This document shows positions 41,229 to 49,404 of a stretch of DNA of 64,000 nt, piece after piece; position 1 is the first letter of the stretch, and every line of letters starts with the position of its first letter. The notes beneath the pieces were generated by a model. That model worked only from the letters and a program-made list of their open reading frames with translations. It searched no databases and had not been told where the DNA came from. The position numbers were made by a program, and so were the translations under genes. The stretch lies in contig NZ_RQJP01000006.1 in NCBI RefSeq assembly GCF_003858645.1, positions 248,001 through 312,000 on the forward strand, read 5' to 3'. The stretch is from Larkinella knui. Lineage in GTDB: Bacteria; Bacteroidota; Bacteroidia; Cytophagales; Spirosomataceae.

Positions 41229-42395
41229 TTAACTAATCTTGATTCGACGCCCGGTTTCGGCGGCCTGGTAGGTGGCGGTGATAATTTTCATATCCTGAAT
41301 ACCTTCTTCGCCCGTGATGTGTTTCGGCAGCTGTTTGCCGTCGATCAAATCCTTGCAAATACCGTCCATGTGCATTGCCTGATGGTTCACCACCGGTTTG
41401 TCGATCGGGCCTTTGCTCGTCATGCCTTTCAGCGGGCCGTAGCCAAACGCGGGGCGCAGCTCGAACCAGCCGTTTTCGGCCGACGCATACAACCGCTCGA
41501 CGCCCGCAGCGTAGCTCGTGGTCGACGTAGAGGTGATCCCGTTCGGAAATTCGAACTGCCAGTACATTCCCTCTTCCACGTCCTTGAATTTCTGCGGATC
41601 GGTTTTGGGAGCGAACTGCGCCGTTACCGAAAGCGGTTCCAGGCCCGTTACCAGCCGAACGCCCTGAATGGCGTAAATGCCCACGTCCATCATCGGACCA
41701 CCGCCCGCCATGGCTTTTTTGAGCCGCCACTGGGTGGGGTCACCGGCTTTGAATCCGTCGCTGGCTTCCAGAAACTTCAGATTACCGAATACTTTTTCCC
41801 GGCCTAACCGCATCATTTCCTGCGTGAAGGGCTCATAATGAAGCCGGTAGCCAATCGCGAGCTGGCGGTTTGCCTTCTTGCAGGCATCGATCATCTCCTG
41901 ACAATCCTTCACCGTGGTTGCCATCGGTTTTTCGCAGATAACGTGCTTCCCGGCTTTAGCCGCCCGAATGACGTATTCCGCGTGCATCGAATTCGGCAGA
42001 ACGACATACACGATATCAATGTCTTTGTTGTCGATGATGCGGTCAAACGTTTTGTAGTCATACACGTTCGCTTTCGGAATGTTGTACTTGGCCATCCATT
42101 CGTCGGCCTTGGCGGGGGTTCCGGTTACGATACCGGCCAGCCGGACATGCTGCGTCTGCTGCAGGGCCGGAGCCAGTTGATTCTTGGCATACCCGCCTAA
42201 ACCAACCAGCGCCATGCCCAGTTTACGACCCTGTTGCAGCGGTTCGCCCAGCTGCGAAACCAGGGAATTGATGTGGGCAAACTGGTCCTGCTGAGCCAGA
42301 TTGGCGGCATAACTGGCGAAAGGCGAAGCTAGCGCCGATGCGCCAATGCCCTTTGAAAGTTTTTGTAAAAAATCACGACGATTGGAGTTCATCAT
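41229..42395 (-). CDS. Gfo/Idh/MocA oxidoreductase with Tat-like signal (glucose-fructose-oxidoreductase-like)
   Basis: 388 residues. The export signal NRRDFLQKLSKGIGASALAS is followed by the Rossmann motif ALVGLGGYAKNQ, VYVVLPNSMHAEYVIRAAKA and an intact EKP (HVICEKPMATTVKDCQ), with the YRLHYEPFTQEMM and GGPMMDVGIYAIQG catalytic-site segments typical of glucose-fructose-oxidoreductase-like members. It probably oxidises a sugar with a bound NADP in the periplasm. It is flanked by word-repeat hairpins on both sides (41116-41221 and 42398-42482). Confidence 0.9.
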   Translation of the reverse strand: MMNSNRRDFLQKLSKGIGASALASPFASYAANLAQQDQFAHINSLVSQLGEPLQQGRKLGMALVGLGGYAKNQLAPALQQTQHVRLAGIVTGTPAKADEWMAKYNIPKANVYDYKTFDRIIDNKDIDIVYVVLPNSMHAEYVIRAAKAGKHVICEKPMATTVKDCQEMIDACKKANRQLAIGYRLHYEPFTQEMMRLGREKVFGNLKFLEASDGFKAGDPTQWRLKKAMAGGGPMMDVGIYAIQGVRLVTGLEPLSVTAQFAPKTDPQKFKDVEEGMYWQFEFPNGITSTSTTSYAAGVERLYASAENGWFELRPAFGYGPLKGMTSKGPIDKPVVNHQAMHMDGICKDLIDGKQLPKHITGEEGIQDMKIITATYQAAETGRRIKIS

Positions 42396-42397
42396 AG

Positions 42398-42482
42398 AGA
42401 AGATAGAAATGAGACAAGGGAGTAAAGACTAAAAAAGTCATAAGTTGTACGTCTCTACTCTCTTGTCCAATCTCTCTTGTCT
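42398..42482. repeat. Imperfect word-repeat hairpin (GAGACAAGGGAG type)
   Basis: 32-nt arms 42398-42429 and 42451-42482 match at about 24 positions, with GACAAG and GAGTA-AGAC blocks perfect. AGACTAAAAAAGTC (from 42426) forms the tip. It lies between pbpC and a Gfo/Idh gene, both on the minus strand. Confidence 0.6.
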
Positions 42483-42488
42483 GAATAC

Positions 42489-44834
42489 CTACTCCGCCCT
42501 GATCGAAATCCGGATGTCGGTGTTGCGCCCTTTGTCGTCGGCGCAGGAAATTTTCAGCGGACCGGCTTGCGGACTGAAGAAAACGCCCTCCGTCGGGGCA
42601 GCTTTCCGGTAAAGTTTATCGTTCAGATACCAATACACCTGCTTCACTTCATTGTCGGCCTGACAGCTCAACTGCAACTGCTGCGGCTGGTGTGGGTTGA
42701 TAAAATACTCGCTGCCGTCATTCGGACTCACAATTTGCGGCCCCTGTTGCGCAAACACCCGCGTGCAGGCCGGGTTGTGGGGCGGTATTTTCGGGTACGG
42801 AATCCGGCGGCTGTCGTAAAAGGCAATCAGCTCCGGTGCCAGGTTCGGGTAAAACCGCTGAACGGCATTCCCGGATTCCGGACCGGTTGCTTCGGGTAAA
42901 CAATGCGCACAGTACGACAGCGTGCCGGTTGGGTTGGTCCACACGGCTTTCTGGTGCTGGCAACGGTGGTAGGGTGAAACGCCCGGGATGGCGTAATCGA
43001 CCAGTTTGTGCGCGCAGAATTCACCCGGCACGTCGCCCGTTTCCGAACAGACCTGCCGCATCGACAGGCTTTTCGGCATCCGAAACCAGCCGCTGGTCGA
43101 GTTGTAATCGATCGAATTGAAAATACTGAAGAGCAACGGCGTGGCAATGTTGGCGCCACTCAGCTCCGGAACGCCTTCGCCCGAAAAATTGCCGACCCAA
43201 ACGCCCACCGTATACCGCTTGTTGTAGCCGATGCTCCACGCATCCCGCCGACCGTAGGACGTGCCGGTTTTCCAGGCAATGCGCGGCAAATGGTAGCTGT
43301 TGTCGAAATTGTTCGGCAAATCGGGGCGGGTAATTTGGGTGAGCGTATTCGTAATGAGAAAGGCGGCTTCTTCGGAAATAAGACGGCTTTTTTTTGCCGG
43401 GCGGTCCTCCTGATCGGGGGCAACAAAGGCAAAATGACCGACTTGCCCGCCATTGGCAAAAGCCGCAAAGAGCCTCGTCAGTTCTTCGAGCGTGACGCCA
43501 CAACCGCCCAGAATAACCGACAAACCCAGCCCTTTCGACTGTTTTTTGATGGTTTCAAAACCGGCCTTTTTCAGATAACCCAGAAACGTCGGCGTGCTGA
43601 CTTGCTGCAAGGTCTTCACCGCCGGAACGTTCAGCGAATTGGCCAGCGCCGATTCTACCGTGATCGGGCCGTAGAATTGCCGGTCGTAATTCTCGGGTTC
43701 GTAGCCGGAAAAGCTCGTCGGCACATCATTCAGAACGGTTTTGGGCGTCATCAGACCTTTGTCGAAAGCCACGGCATACAGCAGCGGTTTCAAGGTGCTG
43801 CCCGGCGACCGCACCGCCCGAACGCCATCCACCTGCCCGCCGTCGTAGCCGTTCAAAAAATCGGCTGAACCCACGTACGCTTCCACCGCCATCGTCTGGT
43901 TATTGATCACCAGAACCGCTGCGTTGTGAATGTTCATAGCCCGCACCCGACCCACGTAACTGGCCACCAGTTGCTCGGCCTGAGCCTGCCGGTTGGGGCG
44001 CAGCAGCGTGTGAATAACCGGCTGATTGGGGTGGCTTTTCTTCAACCGCAACGACAGATGCGGGGCCAGTTTCGGCAGGGCCCGGCGATGGGCGTCCAAC
44101 GGTTCGGCCAAGGCGTCGGTAATGGCTTCGGAGGTAAACAGACCGGTTTTTCGGAAGCGGTTTAGCCAGCGGTTTCGCTCCTGAACGATCAACGGATTGG
44201 TCAGGCCGAGCCGCAAGGTCGAGGGCCGGTTTGGAATGATCGTCAGCGTCGTAATTTCGGCCAGACTCAGCAACTGGGGCGGTTTTCCGAAATACAACAT
44301 CGACGCCGATTTGATGCCTTCCACGTTCCCGCCGTACGGAATCAGGTTCAGATACAGTTGCAGAATCTCGTCTTTGGAATAAAACAGTTCCAGTTGCATG
44401 GCCCGGAACAGCTCGATAAGTTTGCTGGCATACGTCCGGTTTCGGGGTTCCAAAAGCCGGACAACCTGCATCGTAATCGTCGAAGCGCCCGAGGTCCGGC
44501 GGCCCGTTGTCAGGTTGCGAACGGCCGCCCACGCCATCGCCACGGGGTTAAAACCGGGGTGGTAATAAAAGTATTTATCCTCCTTGTGCAGAATCGTTTT
44601 GCGCAACACCGGCGTGATTTCGTCCAGTTCTGTAGCCAGCCGCCACTTGTCGTCGTCACTCAGAAAGGCGTGGAGAATGGTTCCGTCGGCGGCCGTAATG
44701 ACGGTCGAATACCGCGGACGGACCTTTAACGGGACAGCCAGATTCAACCCCAGGAACAGCAGCACGAAGGCAATCAGGGCTTTCACCCCGCGCCGTTTCC
44801 AGAGTTTTTTGGTGATATGAAGTAATTTTTCCAA
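42489..44834 (-). CDS. pbpC: Penicillin-binding protein 1C
   Basis: 781 residues. One N-terminal membrane helix (about 17-35) precedes a GT51 glycosyltransferase domain (LHKEDKYFYYHPGFNPVAM; GASTITMQVVRLLE) and a transpeptidase domain with SxxK in RSPGSTLKPLLY, SLNVPAVK and KTGTSYGRRDAW. The C-terminal BiPBP_C domain holds several cysteines and ends KGRNTDIRISIR. It polymerises glycan strands in the periplasm. The macroglobulin gene often adjacent to pbpC is not present. Confidence 0.95.
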   Translation of the reverse strand: MEKLLHITKKLWKRRGVKALIAFVLLFLGLNLAVPLKVRPRYSTVITAADGTILHAFLSDDDKWRLATELDEITPVLRKTILHKEDKYFYYHPGFNPVAMAWAAVRNLTTGRRTSGASTITMQVVRLLEPRNRTYASKLIELFRAMQLELFYSKDEILQLYLNLIPYGGNVEGIKSASMLYFGKPPQLLSLAEITTLTIIPNRPSTLRLGLTNPLIVQERNRWLNRFRKTGLFTSEAITDALAEPLDAHRRALPKLAPHLSLRLKKSHPNQPVIHTLLRPNRQAQAEQLVASYVGRVRAMNIHNAAVLVINNQTMAVEAYVGSADFLNGYDGGQVDGVRAVRSPGSTLKPLLYAVAFDKGLMTPKTVLNDVPTSFSGYEPENYDRQFYGPITVESALANSLNVPAVKTLQQVSTPTFLGYLKKAGFETIKKQSKGLGLSVILGGCGVTLEELTRLFAAFANGGQVGHFAFVAPDQEDRPAKKSRLISEEAAFLITNTLTQITRPDLPNNFDNSYHLPRIAWKTGTSYGRRDAWSIGYNKRYTVGVWVGNFSGEGVPELSGANIATPLLFSIFNSIDYNSTSGWFRMPKSLSMRQVCSETGDVPGEFCAHKLVDYAIPGVSPYHRCQHQKAVWTNPTGTLSYCAHCLPEATGPESGNAVQRFYPNLAPELIAFYDSRRIPYPKIPPHNPACTRVFAQQGPQIVSPNDGSEYFINPHQPQQLQLSCQADNEVKQVYWYLNDKLYRKAAPTEGVFFSPQAGPLKISCADDKGRNTDIRISIRAE

Positions 44835-44988
44835 TATGCAATGCCTTAGCCCGGCACCGTAAAAATTAGTTGTATAAAATAGCCCGTTGTTTAGCAGTCA
44901 ATCCCGGCAATGAAATGCGTTCACCGTTCTTGTTTCGCAGGTGCGGTTTCGCTCTTTCATTCTTCCACTCTTTCACCCATACTTTCCG

Positions 44989-46401
44989 ATGAAAATTCAG
45001 TTTTTTGGTGCCGCCCGCACCGTTACCGGCAGTAAACACCTGATTACCACCCAACGCGGTACGCGCATTCTGCTCGACTGCGGTTTGTTTCAGGGCATCA
45101 ACACCGATGATCTGAATCAGGATTTCCGGTTTAAAGCCTCCGAAGTCGATTATCTCATCCTGTCGCACGCCCACATCGACCATTGCGGGCTGATACCGCG
45201 TTTGGTTCGTCAGGGGTTTACTGGGCCAATTTACTGCACACCCGCCACCGCCGACCTCTGCCAGCTGATGCTGCTCGACAGCGCGCACATTCAGGAAAAA
45301 GACCTGGAACGCATCAACAAACGGCGACAGAAACAGAACCGGGGCCTGCTCGAAATTCTGTATGAAGCCGCCGACGTGGAACGCGCCCTCGAGCTCCTGA
45401 AACCTATCGATTACGGCCAAACGTTCTGGATCAACCGCGATGAAGTCAGCGTGGTATTGACCGATACCGCCCATTTGCTCGGCAGCGCGGCCATTAGCCT
45501 GACGGTCCACGAAACCGGCCCAACCGGCGAACCGGTTGAAAAACGCGTCTTTTTCAGTGGCGACATTGGCCGACCGCACGACAAGATACTCAAAATGCCG
45601 GAGGCATTCCCGCAGGCCGATTACATTCTTTGCGAATCGACCTACGGCGACAAGCTCCACGAGCCGGAAACGGATATGCGCGCCCATTTGCTGCGAATTG
45701 TGCACGAAACCTGCGTGGTTCGCGCGGGAAAACTCATTATTCCGGCTTTCGCCGTCGACCGGACGCAGGAACTGGTGTATGCGCTCGACCAACTCGCCAA
45801 CAGCGGAGAATTGCCGCGGTTACCGGTCTACATCGACAGTCCGATGGCCGTGAAAGCGACGCACCTGATGAAAGCGCACGAGGAATGTTTCAACCCCGAA
45901 ATTCTGGCGTACATCGAAAAAGACGGCGATGCGTTTGCCTTCCCGAACCTGCATTACGTGTCGGATGTGGAAGAATCGAAAGCCATCAACACCCGTGACG
46001 AACCCTGCATCATCATTTCGTCGTCGGGCATGGCCGAAGCCGGGCGCATCAAGCACCACATCAAAAACAACGTCGAAGATTCGCGCTGCACGATTCTGAT
46101 TGTGGGCTATTGCGGCCCGGAAACGCTGGGCGGGGCCTTGAAACGGGGCGATTCGCAGGTGAAGATCTTCGGCGAAACCTTTCAGGTAAAGGCCGACGTG
46201 GAGGTGATGGATTCGTTCAGTGCCCACGGCGATTACCAGGAGATGCTCGACTTCCTGTCGTGCCAGAATGCGGGGCAGGTGAAGCAGGTGTTTCTGGTCC
46301 ACGGCGAATACGACCGGCAGGTGGTTTTCCGGCAGAAGCTCCAGAGCGCCGGTTTTCAGAATGTCTACATTCCGTCGTTGTATGAGTCGGTGGAGCTATA
46401 G
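44989..46401 (+). CDS. MBL-fold metallo-hydrolase, beta-CASP RNase-like
   Basis: 470 residues from the ATG at 44989. The metallo-beta-lactamase motif HAHIDHCG (LILSHAHIDHCGLIPRL), LLGSAAISL, FSGDIGRPHD, the beta-CASP region (AFAVDRTQELVYALDQL), SSSGMAEAGRIKHH and a C-terminal FSAHGDYQEML with LVHGEYDRQ are all present. This is the bacterial RNA-specificity/CPSF73-like group, which includes RNA endonucleases. The substrate is not known here. Cytoplasmic. It is transcribed away from pbpC. Confidence 0.92.
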   Translation: MKIQFFGAARTVTGSKHLITTQRGTRILLDCGLFQGINTDDLNQDFRFKASEVDYLILSHAHIDHCGLIPRLVRQGFTGPIYCTPATADLCQLMLLDSAHIQEKDLERINKRRQKQNRGLLEILYEAADVERALELLKPIDYGQTFWINRDEVSVVLTDTAHLLGSAAISLTVHETGPTGEPVEKRVFFSGDIGRPHDKILKMPEAFPQADYILCESTYGDKLHEPETDMRAHLLRIVHETCVVRAGKLIIPAFAVDRTQELVYALDQLANSGELPRLPVYIDSPMAVKATHLMKAHEECFNPEILAYIEKDGDAFAFPNLHYVSDVEESKAINTRDEPCIIISSSGMAEAGRIKHHIKNNVEDSRCTILIVGYCGPETLGGALKRGDSQVKIFGETFQVKADVEVMDSFSAHGDYQEMLDFLSCQNAGQVKQVFLVHGEYDRQVVFRQKLQSAGFQNVYIPSLYESVEL

Positions 46402-46479
46402 GTGGTGGGCAAAACCGGGTGATAAAGCCGTCTGAAACCTAAAAAATGCCGAAACCGTAAAAAAATCTACGGAAGTAGC

Positions 46480-46510
46480 TTGCATAAAAAAGCAAAACCC
46501 TGCATCTTTG
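46480..46510 (+). promoter_or_regulatory. Promoter of tRNA-Leu
   Basis: TTG at 46480-46482 and CATCTTTG at 46503-46510 with a 20-base spacer match the Bacteroidota promoter pattern. The tRNA begins 25 bases further on. Confidence 0.6.
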
Positions 46511-46535
46511 CAATCCCAATTCCTGGGGACTGTAT

Positions 46536-46619
46536 GCCGAAGTGGTGAAACTGGTAGACACGCACGTTTCAGGGGCGTGTGAACGTAAGTTCATGCGAGT
46601 TCGAGTCTCGCCTTCGGCA
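46536..46619 (+). tRNA. tRNA-Leu(CAG)
   Basis: 84 bases. The acceptor stem GCCGAAG/CTTCGGC, a D-loop with AACTGGTAGA, an anticodon loop with CAG preceded by TT, a long class II variable arm (TGAACGTAAGTTCA) and a T-arm with TTCGAGT fold well. The 3' CCA is not encoded. It decodes CUG. Its 3' end appears to have been used as an integration site (see 49285-49301). Confidence 0.95.
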
Positions 46620-46628
46620 CAGCATTAG

Positions 46629-46657
46629 ACCCGTAATCGAAAGATTACGGGTTTTTT
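46629..46657 (+). terminator. Intrinsic terminator of tRNA-Leu
   Basis: ACCCGTAATC (46629-46638), GAAA tetraloop, GATTACGGGT (46643-46652), then a T-run. Confidence 0.9.
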
Positions 46658-46708
46658 GTTTTTACCCGTGTATAGATTGATGTACGGAATCAGGTTTATA
46701 TTTAAGCC

Positions 46709-47204
46709 TTACTCATTTAAAAATACCTGTCTAGGTATAATCATCAATTTTAATTCTTGCCTGATCTTTTGTCTAATTTTTGAAAAAGTACTATTACCCT
46801 TACCAATTGTGCTACTATAATTTGTGGCCTCAACTATTTTGCCTTCATACCATATTCTAAAAACTGAGTGAGAATACTTGCAGGCCAGTGGGTCATGTAC
46901 TAGGATCATTTCTACTTTGTCCTCTGTGTCGGTGTAGTGTTTTTTGCATCTAATTGTCTAATAATTAATGTACAAACGTCATAATTGTCAGAGGTTCTAT
47001 TTTCTTCAATATTGATTAGTACATCTTTCTCATATGAAAAAACATTTTCGTCCAAATCTTCTACAGTATCTAAGTTTGTTTTACACGCCGACACGAAATA
47101 AAATGAATAAAAGGTGCTGCTAACTCTCCTATCATTCCTGATTTGGGCGGTGGGAATATTGAACTCCTCGTAAACAAAACGGGGGTTGTAGCTGGTTTAC
47201 ACTA
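46709..47204 (-). pseudogene. Frameshifted AT-rich ORF, possible -1 programmed frameshift
   Basis: Two adjacent minus-strand frames read as one protein if the ribosome slips back one base at 46939-46945. The first (ending LDAKNTTPTQRTK) is open from about 47204 and includes a lipobox-like FVSAC. The second reads HYTDTEDKVEMILVHDPLA and ends RQVFLNE. At the junction the minus strand has A-AAA-AAC in the correct phase (gcA AAA AAC), a classical slippery heptamer, and also a simple homopolymer that could have lost or gained a base. No ATG start is visible in the first frame. The family is not recognised. The composition is foreign, inside the tRNA-Leu-associated element. Confidence 0.45.
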
Positions 47205-47271
47205 GACACTGTTTCTGTTGTAGCGTGATTTTTATAACAGGTTCACTTAAAACGTTTGAAACCATCTCACC

Positions 47272-48747
47272 ATGACGATTTCCACCCCATTTTTGCGTCT
47301 GTTACTGGGTTGTTCACTAGTCGGACTTTTGGCCTGCTCAAGGAATCCGGTTACCGGTAAGCGGGAGCTTTCCTTAATGTCAACGGAGCAGGAGCTAGCC
47401 ATTGGCAAAGAATCACACCCAGCGGTTGTTTCCTCCATGGGCTTGTACGATGATAAAAAACTAACTGATTTTATCAACCAGAAAGGGAAAGCAATGGCCA
47501 AAATATCGCATCGGCCAGACCTGCCCTATCAATTCTATATTGTTGATTCTCCGGTGGTAAACGCCTTTGCAGTGCCGGGCGGATATGTCTATTTCACACG
47601 AGGGATTATGGCCCATTTTAATAACGAGGCCGAGTTTGCCGGGGTGTTGGGCCACGAGATTGGTCACATTACCGCCCGCCATTCCGCCCGCCAGCAAACG
47701 AGCCAGATGCTGGGTACGCTCGGGATGATTGGCGGAGCAATTCTGGTACCACAACTCGGTCAGAACCTGGAAGCACTTCAGCAGGGCCTGGGCCTTTTCA
47801 TGCTTAAATACAGCCGTGATCACGAGTCAGAATCAGATAAAATTGGCGTTGAGTATTCGAGTAAAATTGGCTATGATGCCCATCAGATGGCCAACTTTTT
47901 CGGAACCATTAAGCGTATTTCCGACAATTCAGGCCAGGCAGTCCCCGATTTTCTGTCGACCCACCCCGATCCCGCCAATCGGAATACTAAAGTGAACCAG
48001 ATGGCCACAGCTTATCAGACCCAGAACAAATCCAACTATCTGGTCGAGCGCGATCGATACCTCAGGATGATCGACGGGATTCTGTATGGTGAAGATCCTC
48101 GTCAGGGATTTGTCGAAAATGAAGTATTTTACCATCCGGAACTGCGTTTCCAGTTCCCGGTACCTAAAGGATGGCAGTACCAGAATTCACCGGCTCAATT
48201 TCAAATGATGGCAAAAGATGGGAAGTCGGCCATGATCCTGATGTTGGCCAAAGGCAGTTCGCTCGATGAAGCCTCGCAGGCGCTGGTGCAAGAATTAAAC
48301 CTGAAGGTGATCGAAAGCAAACGAACAACCATTCACGGTAATCAGGCTTACGTGCTCATTTCACAGCAACAAACGCAACAACAGCCCGGACAGGCGCAGC
48401 AACAACAAGACCCCAAAACAGCGCTTCAGATCGGCACCTGGCTTATTGAATACAACAAAGCCATTTATGCGTTGCATGGCCTGTCTACTGCGGGAGATTT
48501 TGAAAGTGCATACCGCTCATTCCGCCCGGTGGCCGAAAACTTTCGGACGCTCACGGATCAGGAAAAAATCAACCGGAAGCCTGAACGCGTACTGGTTCGG
48601 GCGGTTCCACGTGATGGTACTTTTCGTGAGACGATGGGTGCACTGGGTATGCCAGCGAGCCGCCTGGAGGAATTGGGTGTAGTCAACAGTATGCGGCCCG
48701 ATGACAAAGTAAAAAAAGGGTCTTTACTCAAAATTATTAGTCGATGA
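47272..48747 (+). CDS. M48 family metalloprotease lipoprotein (BepA/YggG-like)
   Basis: 491 residues. The lipobox ends at GLLAC (Cys 22). RNPVTGKRELSLMSTEQELA is the usual M48 periplasmic opening. The zinc site is H128-E-x-x-H132 (LGHEIGHITARH), with the third ligand E187 in HESESDKIG. A Gln-rich linker (about 375-395) and a C-terminal domain ending in KVKKGSLLKIISR follow. Members degrade or help assemble outer-membrane proteins from the periplasm. It lies in the segment between tRNA-Leu and the partial tRNA copy and may be cargo of that element. Confidence 0.9.
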   Translation: MTISTPFLRLLLGCSLVGLLACSRNPVTGKRELSLMSTEQELAIGKESHPAVVSSMGLYDDKKLTDFINQKGKAMAKISHRPDLPYQFYIVDSPVVNAFAVPGGYVYFTRGIMAHFNNEAEFAGVLGHEIGHITARHSARQQTSQMLGTLGMIGGAILVPQLGQNLEALQQGLGLFMLKYSRDHESESDKIGVEYSSKIGYDAHQMANFFGTIKRISDNSGQAVPDFLSTHPDPANRNTKVNQMATAYQTQNKSNYLVERDRYLRMIDGILYGEDPRQGFVENEVFYHPELRFQFPVPKGWQYQNSPAQFQMMAKDGKSAMILMLAKGSSLDEASQALVQELNLKVIESKRTTIHGNQAYVLISQQQTQQQPGQAQQQQDPKTALQIGTWLIEYNKAIYALHGLSTAGDFESAYRSFRPVAENFRTLTDQEKINRKPERVLVRAVPRDGTFRETMGALGMPASRLEELGVVNSMRPDDKVKKGSLLKIISR

Positions 48748-48784
48748 ACAAGTACCGCTATTTGTCCATCAGATGATTTGAGCC

Positions 48785-49134
48785 TTATGACCTACCCACC
48801 GTTAATGAATCAACTGCCAAACCTTTTTTAATTTTCTCTTGACCCTGATTCAACCGGGACTTATAGTCAGCTAGGGCGGCAATCTGCTGATCAGAAAGCT
48901 TGGCTTTTCGGGAGGCATTTCAAATCTCAGAAAGGGATCTTTCTCGAGCAGTTCGTCATGGAGCGCCAGGGTAACCATGCGTTTGATTCGTCCGAAATAG
49001 TAATGCTGGGTGGATGACGAGACCGGAATACTACTCAGGTGCTGTTTGAAACGGTTGAGCAGATCCAGGTTGAGTATCTTTTCTTTGACATGGCTGTGCG
49101 GGGCATACACCAAAGGGGTTATTCCGTACACCAA
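48785..49134 (-). pseudogene. Tyrosine recombinase (integrase) remnant, frameshifted and truncated
   Basis: The frame starting near 49134 gives a core-binding (SAM-like) domain: LNLDLLNRFKQHLSS, QHYYFGRIKRMVTLAL, LLEKDPFLRFEMPPEKP. It then runs into a stop after SFLISRLPP. One frame change just before 48900 continues with KLSDQQIAALADY, the expected sequence for a Bacteroidota integrase, and stops at 48785-48787. The catalytic domain with R-H-R-Y residues is missing, so the gene is dead. It lies between tRNA-Leu and a partial copy of the tRNA 3' end. Confidence 0.75.
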
Positions 49135-49154
49135 AGATAACCGGTGTACGGAAT
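49121..49154. repeat. 12-bp inverted repeat at the integrase remnant
   Basis: ATTCCGTACACC (49121-49132) and GGTGTACGGAAT (49143-49154) with a 10-nt gap. TACACCAAAG also occurs twice (49106-49115 and 49127-49136) as a direct repeat. It could be an arm-type recombinase site or a terminator. Confidence 0.5.
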
Positions 49155-49284
49155 AGCTTCATTTATTTTAATTGCACTTAATCGAAGCTAATTTTTGCAT
49201 GCAATAAAAATGATTATTCTGATTAAATTAAACCACTTTTTGGACATTTTTTAGGACCTGAGCAGATTGTGGAAATTAAGCCTA

Positions 49285-49301
49285 TTCGAGTCTCCGGCAC
49301 T
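49285..49301 (+). other. Partial copy of a tRNA 3' end (candidate att site)
   Basis: TTCGAGTCTC directly followed by CGGCAC reproduces the T-arm and acceptor end of tRNA-Leu at 46536-46619 (TTCGAGTCTC-GCCTT-CGGCAC), with five bases deleted. It fits a decayed attachment site of an element integrated in the tRNA gene. Confidence 0.45.
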
Positions 49302-49308
49302 ATACAGC

Positions 49309-49335
49309 AGCCTGTAAGTCACGTACTTACAGGCT
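49309..49335 (+). terminator. Hairpin downstream of the tRNA-like remnant
   Basis: AGCCTGTAAGT (49309-49319) pairs with ACTTACAGGCT (49325-49335), followed by a T-rich stretch. Confidence 0.65.
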
Positions 49336-49363
49336 GTCTTGTTTTAGGGGCTTTGTGAATGCA

Positions 49364-49402
49364 AAAACCGCCCGCCAACCCCACAAATCAACGGGCGGTT
49401 TT
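49364..49402 (-). terminator. Intrinsic terminator of the alcohol dehydrogenase gene
   Basis: AAAACCGCCCG (49364-49374) pairs with CGGGCGGTTTT (49392-49402). On the minus strand it ends in a T-run. Confidence 0.85.
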
Positions 49403-49404
49403 CC

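Noticed and set aside
42827-44532. Several open frames on both strands over pbpC
   Set aside because: GC-rich coding DNA gives long shadows. The PBP1C frame contains all GT51 and transpeptidase motifs.
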